DNA of 64,000 bases from Seleniivibrio sp. (GTDB lineage: Bacteria; Chrysiogenota; Deferribacteres; Deferribacterales; Geovibrionaceae), in contig NZ_JAJOIL010000005.1 of assembly GCF_021209385.1 (NCBI RefSeq), forward strand, positions 16,877 to 80,876. Reading direction: 5' to 3'. Below the pieces are notes generated by a model, which made no database searches, was not told where the DNA came from, and was given only the letters and a program-made list of their open reading frames with translations. The translations under genes were made by a program, and so were the position numbers. This document shows, in pieces, positions 39,920-49,086 of the stretch (the stretch's first letter is position 1; each line of letters opens with the position of its first letter).

Positions 39920-41943
39920 AGCTTTGCCTTCTGTGTGTAGAGCTTAAGGTTGTTCTCTATAAGATAGTCCTGATAGTTCAGTTTGTCTTTAGTTCCTTTT
40001 ACTTTTACATATTCGGAACCTTTCTGCATCCACACCTTCTGGTTGTCGCGTAGGTTCAGGTCGAGGATATTCAGCAGAAAATTTCTGCCCTCTTTCTTTG
40101 TCACTTCAAAAAAAAGCTCCACGCGCCTGTCCATGTTGCGCTCCATCCAGTCGGCGGTGCTGAAAAACACCCTCTTCTTACCGCCCGCGTGGAAATATAT
40201 GATTCGCGGGTGTTCAAGAAACCTGCCCACGATACTGCGCACGCGGATATTCTCCGTCACGCCCTTGATACCTGCCTTGATTCCGCAGATACCTCTGACG
40301 ATAAGCTCTATCTTAACTCCCGCACATGAAGCCTCAATAAGCTTGTCTATCAGCTTCTTATCTATTACGGCGTTGACTTTTACGATCATCTTCGCCTCTT
40401 TGCCCTCTTTGGCAAAGGCAATCTCTTCGTCGATAAGCTCAAGCACTTTCGGCTTTATATATTTCGGAGCGAGATAAAATCTGTTCCATGTGCCTATATC
40501 GGTGTAACCCATAAGGAAATTGAACATGGCGGCACTGTCCTTGCCAACCTCATCATCCGCAGTGATATAGTCGATATCTGTATAAATTCCCGCTGTAAAC
40601 TCGTTAAAGTTGCCTGTGGACATGTGGGAATAGCGCACGACACGCCCGCTCTCTCTGCGGACAATCATAAGGTTTTTGGCATGTATTTTAAGTCCGGCTA
40701 TGCCGTATGTGACTATACAGCCCGCCTCTTCCAGCATATTCGCCCAGTCAACGTTTCTCTCTTCGTCAAAACGTGCCTTAAGCTCAATGACAACACTGAC
40801 GTGTTTCCCGTTTTGCACCGCCCTTATAAGGCTTTCCAGAATGGTGGAATTTTTGTTTGCCCTGTAAAGAGTCATCTTTATCGCCATAACGTCAGGATCT
40901 GCGGCGGCTGTCGCCACCATTCGGGAGACCAGACCGAAATCATGAAACGGGCGGTACATTATGATATCCTGCTTTTTGATCTGCTCGAAAATATTGATAC
41001 TGCCGTCGATATAATCCGGCAGAATCGGCTTAAACGGCGGATAGCAAAGGTCGGGACGTTCCCCCGCAACGGAGAACAGCGAAGTCATATCTATTATGTC
41101 GTCGATAATGTAAACGTCGTTCTTTGAAAAATGCAGGTGAGATTCCATATGATCCAGTATCTCCTGCGGCAGACGGCTGTCGGTCTCCACGCGGCAGATA
41201 CCTCCCTTTTTACGGGATTTCAGGAAGTTCTGAATTGAAAGGAGCAGGTCGTCCGATTCCTCCTCGTCAAGTGTGAGGTCGGCATTCCGCGTGACCCTCA
41301 GCAGATAACTGTCAAGAACTTCATAGTCGGGGTAAACAATATTAAGGTATTTTGTAAGTATATCTTCCGTAAAAAGAAAATAAATCTTATCCAGTTTAAC
41401 GCGGAATATCCTGCGCAGGTTCTCCGGCAGAATGATTATTGAATGATGAACAACTCCGTCTTTTTTTATAAGCACATAAAGGCAGAGGCGCAGGTTGTGT
41501 ATGAACGGCATGGGGTTGTTTGAGGAGAGAGTCACAGGGGAAATCACAGGGTATATCTCCTCGTTGAATATCGCCTCGGTGATATCATCCAGATTAGCCG
41601 TAAGTGTGGGGGCTATCATGATACTCTCTTTCTCAAGATCCTTTTTCAGCCCTGCAAATATCTCCTGACGTAAATTGGTCAGTTCATGCGCTTTGGCGCT
41701 GATATGCTCAAGCTGTTCCTCCGGTGTGCTTCCGGATGCGTCCAGCTTCGTGTAGCCCGCTTCTATCTGGTCACGCAGACCGCCCACGCGTATCATGAAA
41801 AATTCGTCGAGGTTGGATGAGAATATGGCAAGGAATTTCAGACGCTCCAGAAGCGGAACGGAAGAGTCCACTGCCTCCATCATCACCCGCCTGTTAAACT
41901 CCAGCCAGCTAAGTTCTCTGTTTATGTATGGGCTGATACTCAT
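39916..41943 (-). CDS. ppk1: Polyphosphate kinase 1
   Basis: YINRELSWLEFNRRVMMEA; FLAIFSSNLDEFFMIRVGGL; ARFDEERNVDWANMLEEAGC; YSHMSTGNFNEFTAGIYTD. Confidence 0.97.
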   Translation of the reverse strand: MSISPYINRELSWLEFNRRVMMEAVDSSVPLLERLKFLAIFSSNLDEFFMIRVGGLRDQIEAGYTKLDASGSTPEEQLEHISAKAHELTNLRQEIFAGLKKDLEKESIMIAPTLTANLDDITEAIFNEEIYPVISPVTLSSNNPMPFIHNLRLCLYVLIKKDGVVHHSIIILPENLRRIFRVKLDKIYFLFTEDILTKYLNIVYPDYEVLDSYLLRVTRNADLTLDEEESDDLLLSIQNFLKSRKKGGICRVETDSRLPQEILDHMESHLHFSKNDVYIIDDIIDMTSLFSVAGERPDLCYPPFKPILPDYIDGSINIFEQIKKQDIIMYRPFHDFGLVSRMVATAAADPDVMAIKMTLYRANKNSTILESLIRAVQNGKHVSVVIELKARFDEERNVDWANMLEEAGCIVTYGIAGLKIHAKNLMIVRRESGRVVRYSHMSTGNFNEFTAGIYTDIDYITADDEVGKDSAAMFNFLMGYTDIGTWNRFYLAPKYIKPKVLELIDEEIAFAKEGKEAKMIVKVNAVIDKKLIDKLIEASCAGVKIELIVRGICGIKAGIKGVTENIRVRSIVGRFLEHPRIIYFHAGGKKRVFFSTADWMERNMDRRVELFFEVTKKEGRNFLLNILDLNLRDNQKVWMQKGSEYVKVKGTKDKLNYQDYLIENNLKLYTQKAKL

Positions 41944-42033
41944 ATCAAACCGACCCCCTGTATAACTATTGACATCCGGAATGCGCCGCGCATTAGGCTC
42001 GGTTACGAGGCTGACGCGGCAGTTTCAAAAAAT

Positions 42034-43551
42034 TTATTCGTAAAGGATTCTTGCTTCAAGCTCTATGGGAATACCGAACGTATCGGTGAATATTTTGCTC
42101 TTTTCGCTGAAAGCATGTTTCTCAAGGAACGCCATGCATTTACATTTTGCCTTTATGACAACCTTTCCGGTCTGTATGTCCACGTCAAAATCCTGAACAA
42201 TGTTCATATGAGATGCATCCAGCGAATCGGCTATTCTCAGTATGCTCACCAGTTTCTTAATAAGGAGCTGTTTCTCGATGGGGAAATAGTGATATTTCTG
42301 CTCAAACCACTTGTCCACGTCGCCGTTGTGCATCAGCACGAGATATGAGACGAGCTTAACCCTTTCACGCGGAAGCCCCGGAATCTGTAGAGACTGAACA
42401 AGGTAGTAAGAGTGCTGATTATGTCTGACAGAGTCGATATAATAGCCCACATCTGAAAGCACCGCCGCCGCTTCAAGTATGAATTTTTCCATTCTGCCCA
42501 GCGAGTGCAGAGGTTTTAAGGCATCAAACAGCTTCATGGAAAACCTTACCGTGGTGTCGGCATGCTGTCTGTCCATGTTGAAACGCTCGCCAAGTGCATA
42601 TACCGTGTTGCGTACGCGGGTGAAAAATCCGCGGTCGCGCACTGTCTTAGTGTGGAAAAGACTGAGCATGTGGGGGAACGACATCCGCGAAAACCGAACG
42701 TGGTCAGTGCCGATGAAGTCCATCAGTTTCAGGTACGTCACCAGCGTCGGAACAAGAACGCTTGCCTCATCCCTGCGGATATTCATAACCGTTTGTATCG
42801 TGTCTCTGGGAAGCTGTTTAACACGCTCGTACAGTTCTTCGAGCTGTTTTCTTGAGAGCATTGTCTTTTTCGGCTGAAAGATGTTCAGAAGAACGTTCAG
42901 CGATGAACCCGCACTGACGAAATATTTCAGTTTGCAACCGGCAGGAAGCGCACTTTTCATGGAATAGCACATCTTCTCGACGTACTGCTCGTAAGCCTTA
43001 TATCTTATTCTGGCGGGAATATCTCCGAAGATACGGCGAAGACGCAGCGACCCGTAAGGAAGAGCGCCTGAATAGACATTCTGTTCGTCTTTCAATATCG
43101 CCATGGCAATGTTGCCGCTGGAAATATTTGCCAACAGAACGCCGGCTTTCTCGTAATCGTCAAAATTTTCTATATCATTCTTAACACTTACAAATTTAAT
43201 ATATATTTCATCAGATGGCTGGATAACCTCAAGCTCAATGCCTGTTTCCTGACGGATATGGTTGATAAAGAAAGCCTGATTGCCCGCCTCGCGCACACCG
43301 CTGGTGCAGACGGCGGCATAGTTTTTCTTTATGCCGTATTCATCCATTTTGGTCTTGAATTTTTTCAGTATGTCGGTGGCGGCGTATACGCTTTCCAGCG
43401 AGATGTACCCTTTTGTAAATGTGTCCCTGCCCAGCCTGAAAGGCTTGATCAGATATTCAAGGGTGCGTTCCTCTCCTTTAACATATTCGCTTATGTGCAT
43501 TCTGAAGGCGCTGGCGCCTATGTTTATGGCAGCAAAGATTCCGTTCTTCAT
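42034..43551 (-). CDS. Ppx/GppA-like protein with degenerate phosphatase motifs
   Basis: AAINIGASAFRMHISEY in place of DIGSNS; NISSGN in place of DIGGGS; C-terminal HD-like HNQHSYYLVQS retained. Confidence 0.8.
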   Translation of the reverse strand: MKNGIFAAINIGASAFRMHISEYVKGEERTLEYLIKPFRLGRDTFTKGYISLESVYAATDILKKFKTKMDEYGIKKNYAAVCTSGVREAGNQAFFINHIRQETGIELEVIQPSDEIYIKFVSVKNDIENFDDYEKAGVLLANISSGNIAMAILKDEQNVYSGALPYGSLRLRRIFGDIPARIRYKAYEQYVEKMCYSMKSALPAGCKLKYFVSAGSSLNVLLNIFQPKKTMLSRKQLEELYERVKQLPRDTIQTVMNIRRDEASVLVPTLVTYLKLMDFIGTDHVRFSRMSFPHMLSLFHTKTVRDRGFFTRVRNTVYALGERFNMDRQHADTTVRFSMKLFDALKPLHSLGRMEKFILEAAAVLSDVGYYIDSVRHNQHSYYLVQSLQIPGLPRERVKLVSYLVLMHNGDVDKWFEQKYHYFPIEKQLLIKKLVSILRIADSLDASHMNIVQDFDVDIQTGKVVIKAKCKCMAFLEKHAFSEKSKIFTDTFGIPIELEARILYE

Positions 43552-45074
43552 ACCAGCCTTACGGGGAGTTTTAAAAGCTTAACAAGCATGTCCCGATTTC
43601 TTTCAAAGTCTTTTATCTCAAGGGTGATGTCCTTGTCGGATATTGGCTTTATGTCTATGGAAACGTTTGTCACGGTGATCTCAAGTCTGTCTATCAGACC
43701 CTTGTGGGTTCTGTCCAGAGCGATGGCGAGCCTTAAAAGCGCCGCAAGTTTTTCAACGCGAAGCTGCATTGCAGGCGACAGAGAGATGAATTCGTCATGG
43801 GCGACCTTCGGCATACTCTTTCTGTGATATCTGGCTATGCTGGCAATCGCCTCTATCTCCTCGTGGGTATAGCCCACAAGTTCTGAATGTTTTATCATGT
43901 AGTAAGAATGTTTATGGTGCTTTGAATAGGCTATGTGCTTGCCGATGTCGCGAAGAAGAGCCGCCGCTTCAAGCAGAGCCCAGTCACGCTCTATCAGCCC
44001 CATACGGTCTTTCAGCCCGTCAAAAAGCATTTTTGCCAGCTTCTCAACCTGAAAAGCGCCCGCCTCGTCAAAATCGAACTTATTGCCTATCTCAACAAGC
44101 CTCGAATAGCGTACTCCGTCCATGCTGTTCTGAAACGGCAGTTCGATGCCCATCTTGTTTATGGTGTCTATGGTAAGCCCTGCGCGCAGTCCTCCTGTCA
44201 GGGTATAAAATCCGTCTATTCCCGTCTCTTCCAGTATCATATCCGTCTGAATTGCTGCGGAAAGTATGATATCCGCACGTTTCTCTTCCATCCCCTCTAT
44301 CTTTATGCGCTCTTCGTTGCTCTTCATTCTGATGTCGCTGATGAATTTTTTCAGAAACTTCCGCTCAACGTATTTAACAAGGCTGTCGCGAAGATTTTTA
44401 TCCTTATAGTGGCAGATATAACCGACGTTGTTCATAGAACCGCCGGTGCATATGACCATCTCAAGCCCTCTGCCCAATTTCATCTTGTCAATGAATTCCG
44501 CGATATGCTCTTTCATTGCAAGTATCTGTGCCGATGTCGGCGGGTCGCCTTCCAGAAATTCCCGCGTGAGTCTGTTGCATCCCAGCGGAAGGCTTTTTGC
44601 CTTTTCGACATCTCCGTTTCTGACAACGGTGTATTCGGCGCTTCCGCCGCCTATATCCGTTATGAGAGCATATCTGTCTTTCAGCTCAAAGTTTGCACTC
44701 GCCGCCAGATATGTCAGCCGCGCTTCCTCCTGTCCGCTGATAACCTCGATCTTTATTCCGCATTCCTGCTCTATAATATTAAGTGTCTCGCCCAGATTGT
44801 CCGCCTCGCGGAACGCCGCAGTGGCAATGGCGCGTATTGTTCTGCACCCTTTGCTCTCGGCAAGACGCCTGACATTATTAAGTGTGTCTACAAGTATCTC
44901 TATGGTCTCTTTTGGGAAATAGCCAAGGGTGTATATGGTGTCGCCAAGACGTATCATCTCTTTGTAGTCTTCAAGGACGCGGTAGCTTTTGTCCTTAACC
45001 TCGGAAATCTGTAGGCGGAGCGAATTGCTGCCGATGTCGGCAACCGCCACCCGAACGTTGTCGTTAGATGCCAT
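43548..45074 (-). CDS. ppx: Exopolyphosphatase/GppA phosphatase
   Basis: VADIGSNSLRLQI; ISGQEEARLTYLA; ITDIGGGSAEYTV; C-terminal HD-like domain. Confidence 0.93.
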   Translation of the reverse strand: MASNDNVRVAVADIGSNSLRLQISEVKDKSYRVLEDYKEMIRLGDTIYTLGYFPKETIEILVDTLNNVRRLAESKGCRTIRAIATAAFREADNLGETLNIIEQECGIKIEVISGQEEARLTYLAASANFELKDRYALITDIGGGSAEYTVVRNGDVEKAKSLPLGCNRLTREFLEGDPPTSAQILAMKEHIAEFIDKMKLGRGLEMVICTGGSMNNVGYICHYKDKNLRDSLVKYVERKFLKKFISDIRMKSNEERIKIEGMEEKRADIILSAAIQTDMILEETGIDGFYTLTGGLRAGLTIDTINKMGIELPFQNSMDGVRYSRLVEIGNKFDFDEAGAFQVEKLAKMLFDGLKDRMGLIERDWALLEAAALLRDIGKHIAYSKHHKHSYYMIKHSELVGYTHEEIEAIASIARYHRKSMPKVAHDEFISLSPAMQLRVEKLAALLRLAIALDRTHKGLIDRLEITVTNVSIDIKPISDKDITLEIKDFERNRDMLVKLLKLPVRLV

Positions 45075-45118
45075 TGTAACTCCAAATATCCATCAGAATT
45101 TCTTCTGTCTTAAGTATA

Positions 45119-46465
45119 TCAAATTCCGAGAGATTTTTTAACCCGTTTCCTGCCCTTGCGGAATATTCTGATAAACTCCACTGCGGTTTCCCTCTCCTGC
45201 GCCTTTTTCAGCGTAAGCACGGCAAGGATATACCCGCAGGCTGTAAGAACTTTCGCGTCCTTTTCCGCATTAAGTCTCTCCTGCATATGCACACACTGCA
45301 CGGAAAGGTCGTTGTATCTGCCCAGACTGTCCTGCAAAGCCCTCAGACGGGTCAGAACATCCGCAGTGTTCTCCTCTTTTATGAACAGCGTAAAGAATTC
45401 TATGCAGTAGCGCAGTTTTTTAAACGCTATCCGAACCGAATGTATCTGTTCGGCTGGAGTGTCTGCACCAATGCCGTCTGTGATCCCTTCCGCCAGACCG
45501 AATATTTTAGCAAGCGCCTTCTTAGCCGCTTTCTTTGTATTCACAAAACCTTTGCGCCCGATATGCGCACGGGATGATATCAGCTTTTCCCAGCCCGCAA
45601 GGTCAATATTATACTCTTCCGATGTCAGAAAATTTTTCAGTTTTTCATAGCTTTCGTCCCGTTCCCATCTGAAATGTTCCCGCAGAGGCGCAAGCGCATC
45701 CTTCATCTCGTCAGGGAGCAGTTCGTCGTAACATTCAAGCTCTTCCAGATACACGTCCATGTCCCTTGCTCTGCCGGTATATCCGCCGAGGGTACGGAAA
45801 AAATTCTTATAACGCGCCTCTTCCGCATCTTCATAAACGCCTTTCAGCATAGACATTGCAGACCTTGTTCTGCGCACGGAAACACGGAAATCGTGCAGGA
45901 ACTCCGAATCGTAACCGTTTATTATGCCGTCGGTGTTCAGCCGCATTATCTTTATCAGCTCCCCGTACACAGTTTCCATGGAATCATGAAGCACGGCGGA
46001 ATCATCCGCAGCGCACTGAACCCGTGTAGTGTAGCTCATCATGGGGTCGCCTTTGCGTTTCACATATGCCAGAAGTCCTCCGCCGAAACTTTTCAGCTCT
46101 TCCATGCAGTAATGAAAAGCAAATTCGTCCTGTACCTCTGCGGTATAAACAATATATGATCCGGGAAGTGTATAGAGGATGCCTTTGATATCGTTCGCAG
46201 TGAATGAATGAACGGTTATGTCCACTGACATTTTTTCAAAGAGATGCCGCTTTTCCGATTGTCCGGAACAGTCGCCGTCTTTAACATCAGCATTGCCGTT
46301 AAAGAACACAGTGTCTTTTCCGTCACTGAAAAGCAGACATCCTGAGCGGATGAGCAGCCACTCGAAAGTGTCGTATATATTTGCCGTAAGATCTTTGTTC
46401 TTTCTGTATCTGAGCCTGAATTTTCTGTCCGATGCAGGTTTTACGTCTGAAATATAGTATGGCAT
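45119..46465 (-). CDS. CHAD domain-containing protein
   Basis: LHDFRVSVRRTRSAMSMLKGVY and second-half IHSVRIAFKKLRYCIEFF. Confidence 0.9.
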   Translation of the reverse strand: MPYYISDVKPASDRKFRLRYRKNKDLTANIYDTFEWLLIRSGCLLFSDGKDTVFFNGNADVKDGDCSGQSEKRHLFEKMSVDITVHSFTANDIKGILYTLPGSYIVYTAEVQDEFAFHYCMEELKSFGGGLLAYVKRKGDPMMSYTTRVQCAADDSAVLHDSMETVYGELIKIMRLNTDGIINGYDSEFLHDFRVSVRRTRSAMSMLKGVYEDAEEARYKNFFRTLGGYTGRARDMDVYLEELECYDELLPDEMKDALAPLREHFRWERDESYEKLKNFLTSEEYNIDLAGWEKLISSRAHIGRKGFVNTKKAAKKALAKIFGLAEGITDGIGADTPAEQIHSVRIAFKKLRYCIEFFTLFIKEENTADVLTRLRALQDSLGRYNDLSVQCVHMQERLNAEKDAKVLTACGYILAVLTLKKAQERETAVEFIRIFRKGRKRVKKSLGI

Positions 46466-46467
46466 GA

Positions 46468-46923
46468 TTAAAGCAGAGCCTTCTGCTGTATGAGGTTCAC
46501 AAGAACGCTGTCGTCTATATGGGCTATGGAACCTTTCTTAAGCTGGAGCCGCAGAGCCTTTCCGCCTGTTATGAATGATATTACTTCCGAAAGATCCGGT
46601 TCGTGTCCCACAACAGCCAGAGGCGATGCATGACGCCAGTCGGAGATCGTCTCCAGATAATCCTTTATCTTTGCTCCTGGGTTCAGACGCTCCTTAATGT
46701 CGTATTTGACACCGCATATCTCAGATATTATGGATGCCGTTTCAACCGAACGCACAGCGGCGGATGTCAGAACAGCCGCAGGTTTATCATAAATATTAAA
46801 GAAACGGGTAAAGGCTCGTTTTGCCCTGACCTTCCCTTTTTCAGTCAGCGGACGGTCAAGGTCTCTTCCCTTAAACGCCTCTCTCTCTTCCGCGTGACCG
46901 TGGCGAATCAGATAAACTATCAT
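46468..46923 (-). CDS. sixA: SixA-type histidine phosphatase
   Basis: MIVYLIRHGHAEERE, LTSAAVRSVETASII, VVGHEPDLSEVI. Confidence 0.9.
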   Translation of the reverse strand: MIVYLIRHGHAEEREAFKGRDLDRPLTEKGKVRAKRAFTRFFNIYDKPAAVLTSAAVRSVETASIISEICGVKYDIKERLNPGAKIKDYLETISDWRHASPLAVVGHEPDLSEVISFITGGKALRLQLKKGSIAHIDDSVLVNLIQQKALL

Positions 46924-47020
46924 AACTGTCCCCGCATTATGTTAATAATACAAGGATACCAGAGGGGACACCGTTATACAAGAACAGGGGCGTGTATTAA
47001 TGTCAGAAAAGTGTAAAAGA

Positions 47021-47248
47021 TTAAGACTGGCAGGAGAGTCCGTAACGGACATAGCTGCGCAGGGCGATGAGGGCGAGATCGGCGAATTTCCCGTCGCCGC
47101 TGTTAAGTGTTATCTGCTCCATGCTGTCAACGGTGAATTCGGCAACAACAGCGCCTTCGACATCTTTAACGCTGCCTTTGCCGCCTGTTATGCGAACCTT
47201 CCAGCCCGCAAACTCTATATCGCCAGTTTCAAAACTTGAAATATCCAT
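47021..47248 (-). CDS. Hypothetical protein (75 aa)
   Basis: MDISSFETGDIEFAGWKVRITGGKGSVKDVEGAVVAEFTV...; internal ATG is the more plausible start than the listed 145-aa ORF. Confidence 0.55.
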   Translation of the reverse strand: MDISSFETGDIEFAGWKVRITGGKGSVKDVEGAVVAEFTVDSMEQITLNSGDGKFADLALIALRSYVRYGLSCQS

Positions 47249-47276
47249 CCGCCTGCTCCGCGCAATAAACGAAAAC

Positions 47277-47297
47277 GGCGGTCGATGAGGACCGCCA
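47277..47297 (-). terminator. Hairpin terminator for the acetate-transporter-like gene
   Basis: On minus strand: GGCGGTC-ctcatc-GACCGCC then gTTTTcgTTT. Confidence 0.7.
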
Positions 47298-47330
47298 TTA
47301 CCGCTTTGCTTTAACACCTTTGCAAAATTC

Positions 47331-47945
47331 TTACCCGATGGGCAGAACTGTTTTTTTGTAAACTTCGTTGAGAACCTGAGCCGCGCCTGCATACATTGCA
47401 GAAAGACCGCAGAGAACTCCTTCAAATCCGGCGAATTTTTTGATGGATGCGCTTTCAAACATATCGCCTATGGCAAGAAGCATGAACAGTATCACAAGCA
47501 GGAAGAAAACAACCTGAAGAGCTTTGTTCAGCTTGAAAGTACCTATGAAAAGAATGAGAGAGAAGAAGCCCCACAGAAACAGATAAGCAGACATTGCTAC
47601 TGTGTCGGGTTTCTCAAATCCCATCTTGGGAAGGACAATTATACCAACGAGAGTAAGCCAGAAAAGTCCATATGATGTAAAGGCTACTGTGCCGAATGTA
47701 TTTTTCTTTTTCCATTCCATCATGCCGACGATTATCTGTCCGAGACCGCCGTAGAAGATACCCATTGCAAGGATTCCGCTGTCCAGCGCAAAAAGACCGA
47801 TGTTGTGCAGGTTAAGAAGAATGGTTGTCAGACCAAAACCCATAAGTCCCAGAGGAGCAGGATTTGCGGTGGAATCTGCGATAACTGTCTCCGCAATCTG
47901 TCCGAGAGCCGTGTCAGTATTCACAGCTTCAACTTTGTTGCTCAT
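47331..47945 (-). CDS. GPR1/FUN34/YaaH (SatP-like) acetate/succinate transporter
   Basis: [57 protein letters not shown]. Confidence 0.93.
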   Translation of the reverse strand: MSNKVEAVNTDTALGQIAETVIADSTANPAPLGLMGFGLTTILLNLHNIGLFALDSGILAMGIFYGGLGQIIVGMMEWKKKNTFGTVAFTSYGLFWLTLVGIIVLPKMGFEKPDTVAMSAYLFLWGFFSLILFIGTFKLNKALQVVFFLLVILFMLLAIGDMFESASIKKFAGFEGVLCGLSAMYAGAAQVLNEVYKKTVLPIG

Positions 47946-48680
47946 ATTCTACCTCCAAAGTTATAATGACCAATCATCAATAAACTTGCTTATTTCTCAG
48001 TTTATCAACCTTTGCTGATTTCTATATACAAACGGTTTTATGACAATGCAATAACTATTTATTCCGAGTGAACAAGGTTAATTAATGCTATATTATTTAA
48101 AAACATAGTTATATATTTATAACATACGCTCTATCTTTCTTATATAGGGCTTTAAATATATTGTTCAGCATACATTCATCTTTTTATGCACCGGAAATGT
48201 CCCATTAAAATTACATTATGTTCTATTTTAATTTTTTTATGTCCGATGAAAAATTTTTGCTTACCGCTGACAAAAACTATGACATATAACCCCTATTTTA
48301 CTTATTTTACGCTTATAATGAATCTGTAAACACCAATGGTTAATCATGCCGCTGACAGAAGCAGCATGACACGTTTTAAGTATAGATGCATATCATTTTT
48401 GACAGATTGCAGCAGGAAAGCAGCTATTATTAAAAAAATACAAAACTTTGTTTCTTTTATATTAATATTAAGACCGAATACAGCATACATACTTTATCAT
48501 AAATGCTATATTTACAGCTATTATTGACCTGTTTTACTGTTTATAACAGATTACTATTTACACTGTCAGAAAAACTAGAATAAATAAGCTGACTTATTTT
48601 TCATGCTGGCAGTAAGCCTTAATGTTTACCAGTTATTACACCGATCTGAACCTATAACGGTAACAATCTTCCAAAATACA

Positions 48681-48700
48681 TGTTAATAGCAGTATTAACA
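48681..48700. promoter_or_regulatory. Perfect inverted repeat, candidate operator
   Basis: TGTTAAT-agcagt-ATTAACA in long AT-rich intergenic region. Confidence 0.4.
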
Positions 48701-48870
48701 CAGATAAAACAATTTAAGGCATCAATTAAATAATACTAATTATCAGCTCTTTATACACTTCCAACATTGATTTTAAATTTTATATGATTTTTTAAAATTA
48801 AATTTTCCTGACATTCCAACTATTTCCAAACTTAAACAAACAAAAGTTAGTTCGCAAAACATTATTTATA

Positions 48871-48899
48871 TTGACACTAAAATTAATTTACGAAATAAT
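48871..48899 (+). promoter_or_regulatory. Sigma70-type promoter candidate
   Basis: TTGACA (48871-48876) - 17 nt - AATAAT (48894-48899). Confidence 0.65.
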
Positions 48900-48905
48900 C
48901 TATTC

Positions 48906-48980
48906 ATGAAAATGAACAGAACTTTCACAGAAACCTCTTTTTTCTTTTTTGGTTTCTTTTGGTGCTCAGCCTCTGAGTAG
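48906..48980 (+). CDS. Putative Phe-rich attenuation leader peptide
   Basis: ATG...TAG encodes MKMNRTFTETSFFFFGFFWCSASE*; followed by alternative hairpins and terminator. Confidence 0.55.
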   Translation: MKMNRTFTETSFFFFGFFWCSASE

Positions 48981-49011
48981 ACCGTGGAGTTCTGCACGAT
49001 AAGCTTGCAAG

Positions 49012-49045
49012 GGGCTGTGAGAACGAACTCACAGCCCTTTTTTTT
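49012..49045 (+). terminator. Rho-independent terminator within the leader (candidate attenuator)
   Basis: GGGCTGTGAG-aacgaa-CTCACAGCCC (10-bp perfect stem) + 8 T. Confidence 0.92.
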
Positions 49046-49086
49046 GGCTTGGTATCACAGTGTAAATATATAATCGGAGGTAAACG

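Noticed and set aside
43935-45014. 359-aa plus-strand ORF opposite ppx
   Set aside because: Fully antisense to a well-supported Ppx/GppA gene; composition looks like a shadow ORF.
48929-48957. AGAAACC-N15-GGTTTCT inverted repeat as an independent terminator
   Set aside because: The T-run lies in the loop rather than after the stem; it is better treated as part of the Phe-codon leader region.
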